Assembly: GCF_034190915.1 (NCBI RefSeq)
Contig: NW_026947633.1
Location: 62,001-126,000 of the forward strand
Direction: 5' to 3'
Origin: Cavia porcellus
Taxonomy: Eukaryota; Chordata; Mammalia; Rodentia; Caviidae
DNA length: 64,000 nt
Below the pieces are notes generated by a model. The model worked only from the letters and a program-made list of their open reading frames with translations, ran no database searches and had not been told where the DNA came from. Both the position numbers and the translations under genes were made by a program. Positions 63,937 to 64,000 of this stretch are shown piece by piece (positions within the stretch are counted from its first letter, which is position 1; the number at the start of each line of letters is the position of its first letter).

Positions 63937-64000
63937 ATAGGAGTGAGAAAAACATCACGGGGTGGTGTGAATCGGAGGGTCTGAATTAGGATAGGCAGTG
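63937..64000 (+). repeat. Type I diverged block, cut by the window end
   Basis: The first 64 bases of a unit A: it opens ATAGGAG like the block at 51,890, then AATCGGAGGGTCTGAATTAGG. The CTGAATTAGG spelling identifies it as type I. A spacer and type II block would be expected beyond the window. Confidence 0.9.

Larger units (their letters stand above)
1..64000 (+). repeat. 67-bp tandem satellite array spanning the whole window
   Basis: Monomers start at 1, 68, 135 and so on. The period is 67 bp, with all copies in the same orientation. The canonical unit opens with GTAGGAGTGAG, has CATCACGGGGTGGTGCGCA in the middle and ends TTACATTACATTCACTA (or CACCA). Most neighbours differ at only a few positions. 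Tract lengths fit 954 full units once 63-, 65-, 66- and 69-bp variants and the 210-bp diverged blocks are counted. No non-repeat sequence, inverted monomer or array end is seen. The setting and pattern are those of eukaryotic satellite DNA; a heterochromatic role is inference. I know of no named family matching it. It has no CENP-B box and no telomere repeat. It could alternatively be a very large minisatellite. Confidence 0.98.

Noticed and set aside
1..64000. CRISPR array
   Set aside because: Repeats are contiguous with no unique spacers. The alternating variable and constant parts of a CRISPR locus are absent.
1..64000. Human-type beta satellite (68-69 bp period)
   Set aside because: The period is close, and both contain a stretch like ACATCAC followed by TGGTG or TGGGTG, but I see no convincing similarity over the rest of the unit. 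A short shared word is not enough.
1..64000. CENP-B box or other known centromere protein site
   Set aside because: No sequence resembling the TTCG...CGGG core was seen in canonical or diverged units. A centromeric role therefore remains only a possibility.
1..64000. Tandem coding repeat (silk, mucin or surface antigen type)
   Set aside because: A coding repeat should have a period divisible by three and an open frame through many units. Here the period is 67 and every frame is closed within about three monomers.

Overview
The whole 64,000-base window is one uninterrupted satellite DNA array. The basic unit is 67 bp (G 21, A 18, T 19, C 9; about 45% GC), and every copy I read is head-to-tail in the same orientation. 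Length bookkeeping gives about 954 complete units plus one partial unit at the right edge. I find no gene, RNA gene, transposon, unique sequence or array boundary. The array enters at base 1 in register and is still running at base 64,000. This is the signature of eukaryotic centromeric, pericentromeric, subtelomeric or other heterochromatic DNA in a long-read assembly. I do not recognise the family and cannot name the organism.

Two kinds of unit are present. About 909 are canonical monomers. They open with GTAGGAGTGAG, carry CACGGGGTGGTGCGCATTG in the middle, and end TTACATTACATTCACTA or TTCACCA. The other 45 complete units, plus the partial one, belong to diverged three-unit blocks (A 73 bp, B 65 bp, C 72 bp; 210 bp) that stay in register with the array and share its first half but not its second half. 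The blocks come in two versions. Type I has CTGAATTAGG and TTTCTG; type II has CTAAATTAGG and ATTCTG or ATTCAG. They are normally paired, with type I first, 334-335 or 536 bp of canonical monomers between, then type II. This makes a 754-755 bp cassette (five copies) or a 956 bp cassette (two copies). There is also one orphan type II block and one type I block cut by the window end.

Layout: 1-4,854 holds two cassettes. 4,855-13,686 is 132 canonical monomers with a 2,343-bp duplication. 13,687-13,896 is the orphan type II block. 13,897-29,768 holds four cassettes within 4.1-kb and 4.8-kb duplicated segments. 29,769-51,889 is a 22-kb, 331-monomer tract with no cassette and its own 3.1-3.5 kb higher-order repeats. 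51,890-52,643 is a cassette. 52,644-63,936 is 169 canonical monomers, built largely of copies of the 45.9-51.3 kb segment. A new cassette begins at 63,937.

Monomer variants recur in fixed order, so the array has real higher-order structure. The clearest case is a 23-monomer, 1,541-bp haplotype that runs from a CACGTTTTGG monomer to a type I block. It is present at identical length at 15,769, 19,872 and 50,349, and slightly shortened at 62,465. Copy spacings of 601, 1,269, 2,343, 3,208, 3,540, 4,103, 4,836, 8,042 and 16,605 bp record repeated unequal exchange or conversion. Open reading frames of 61-126 codons occur throughout, but they are a by-product of the 67-bp period and I do not call them genes.
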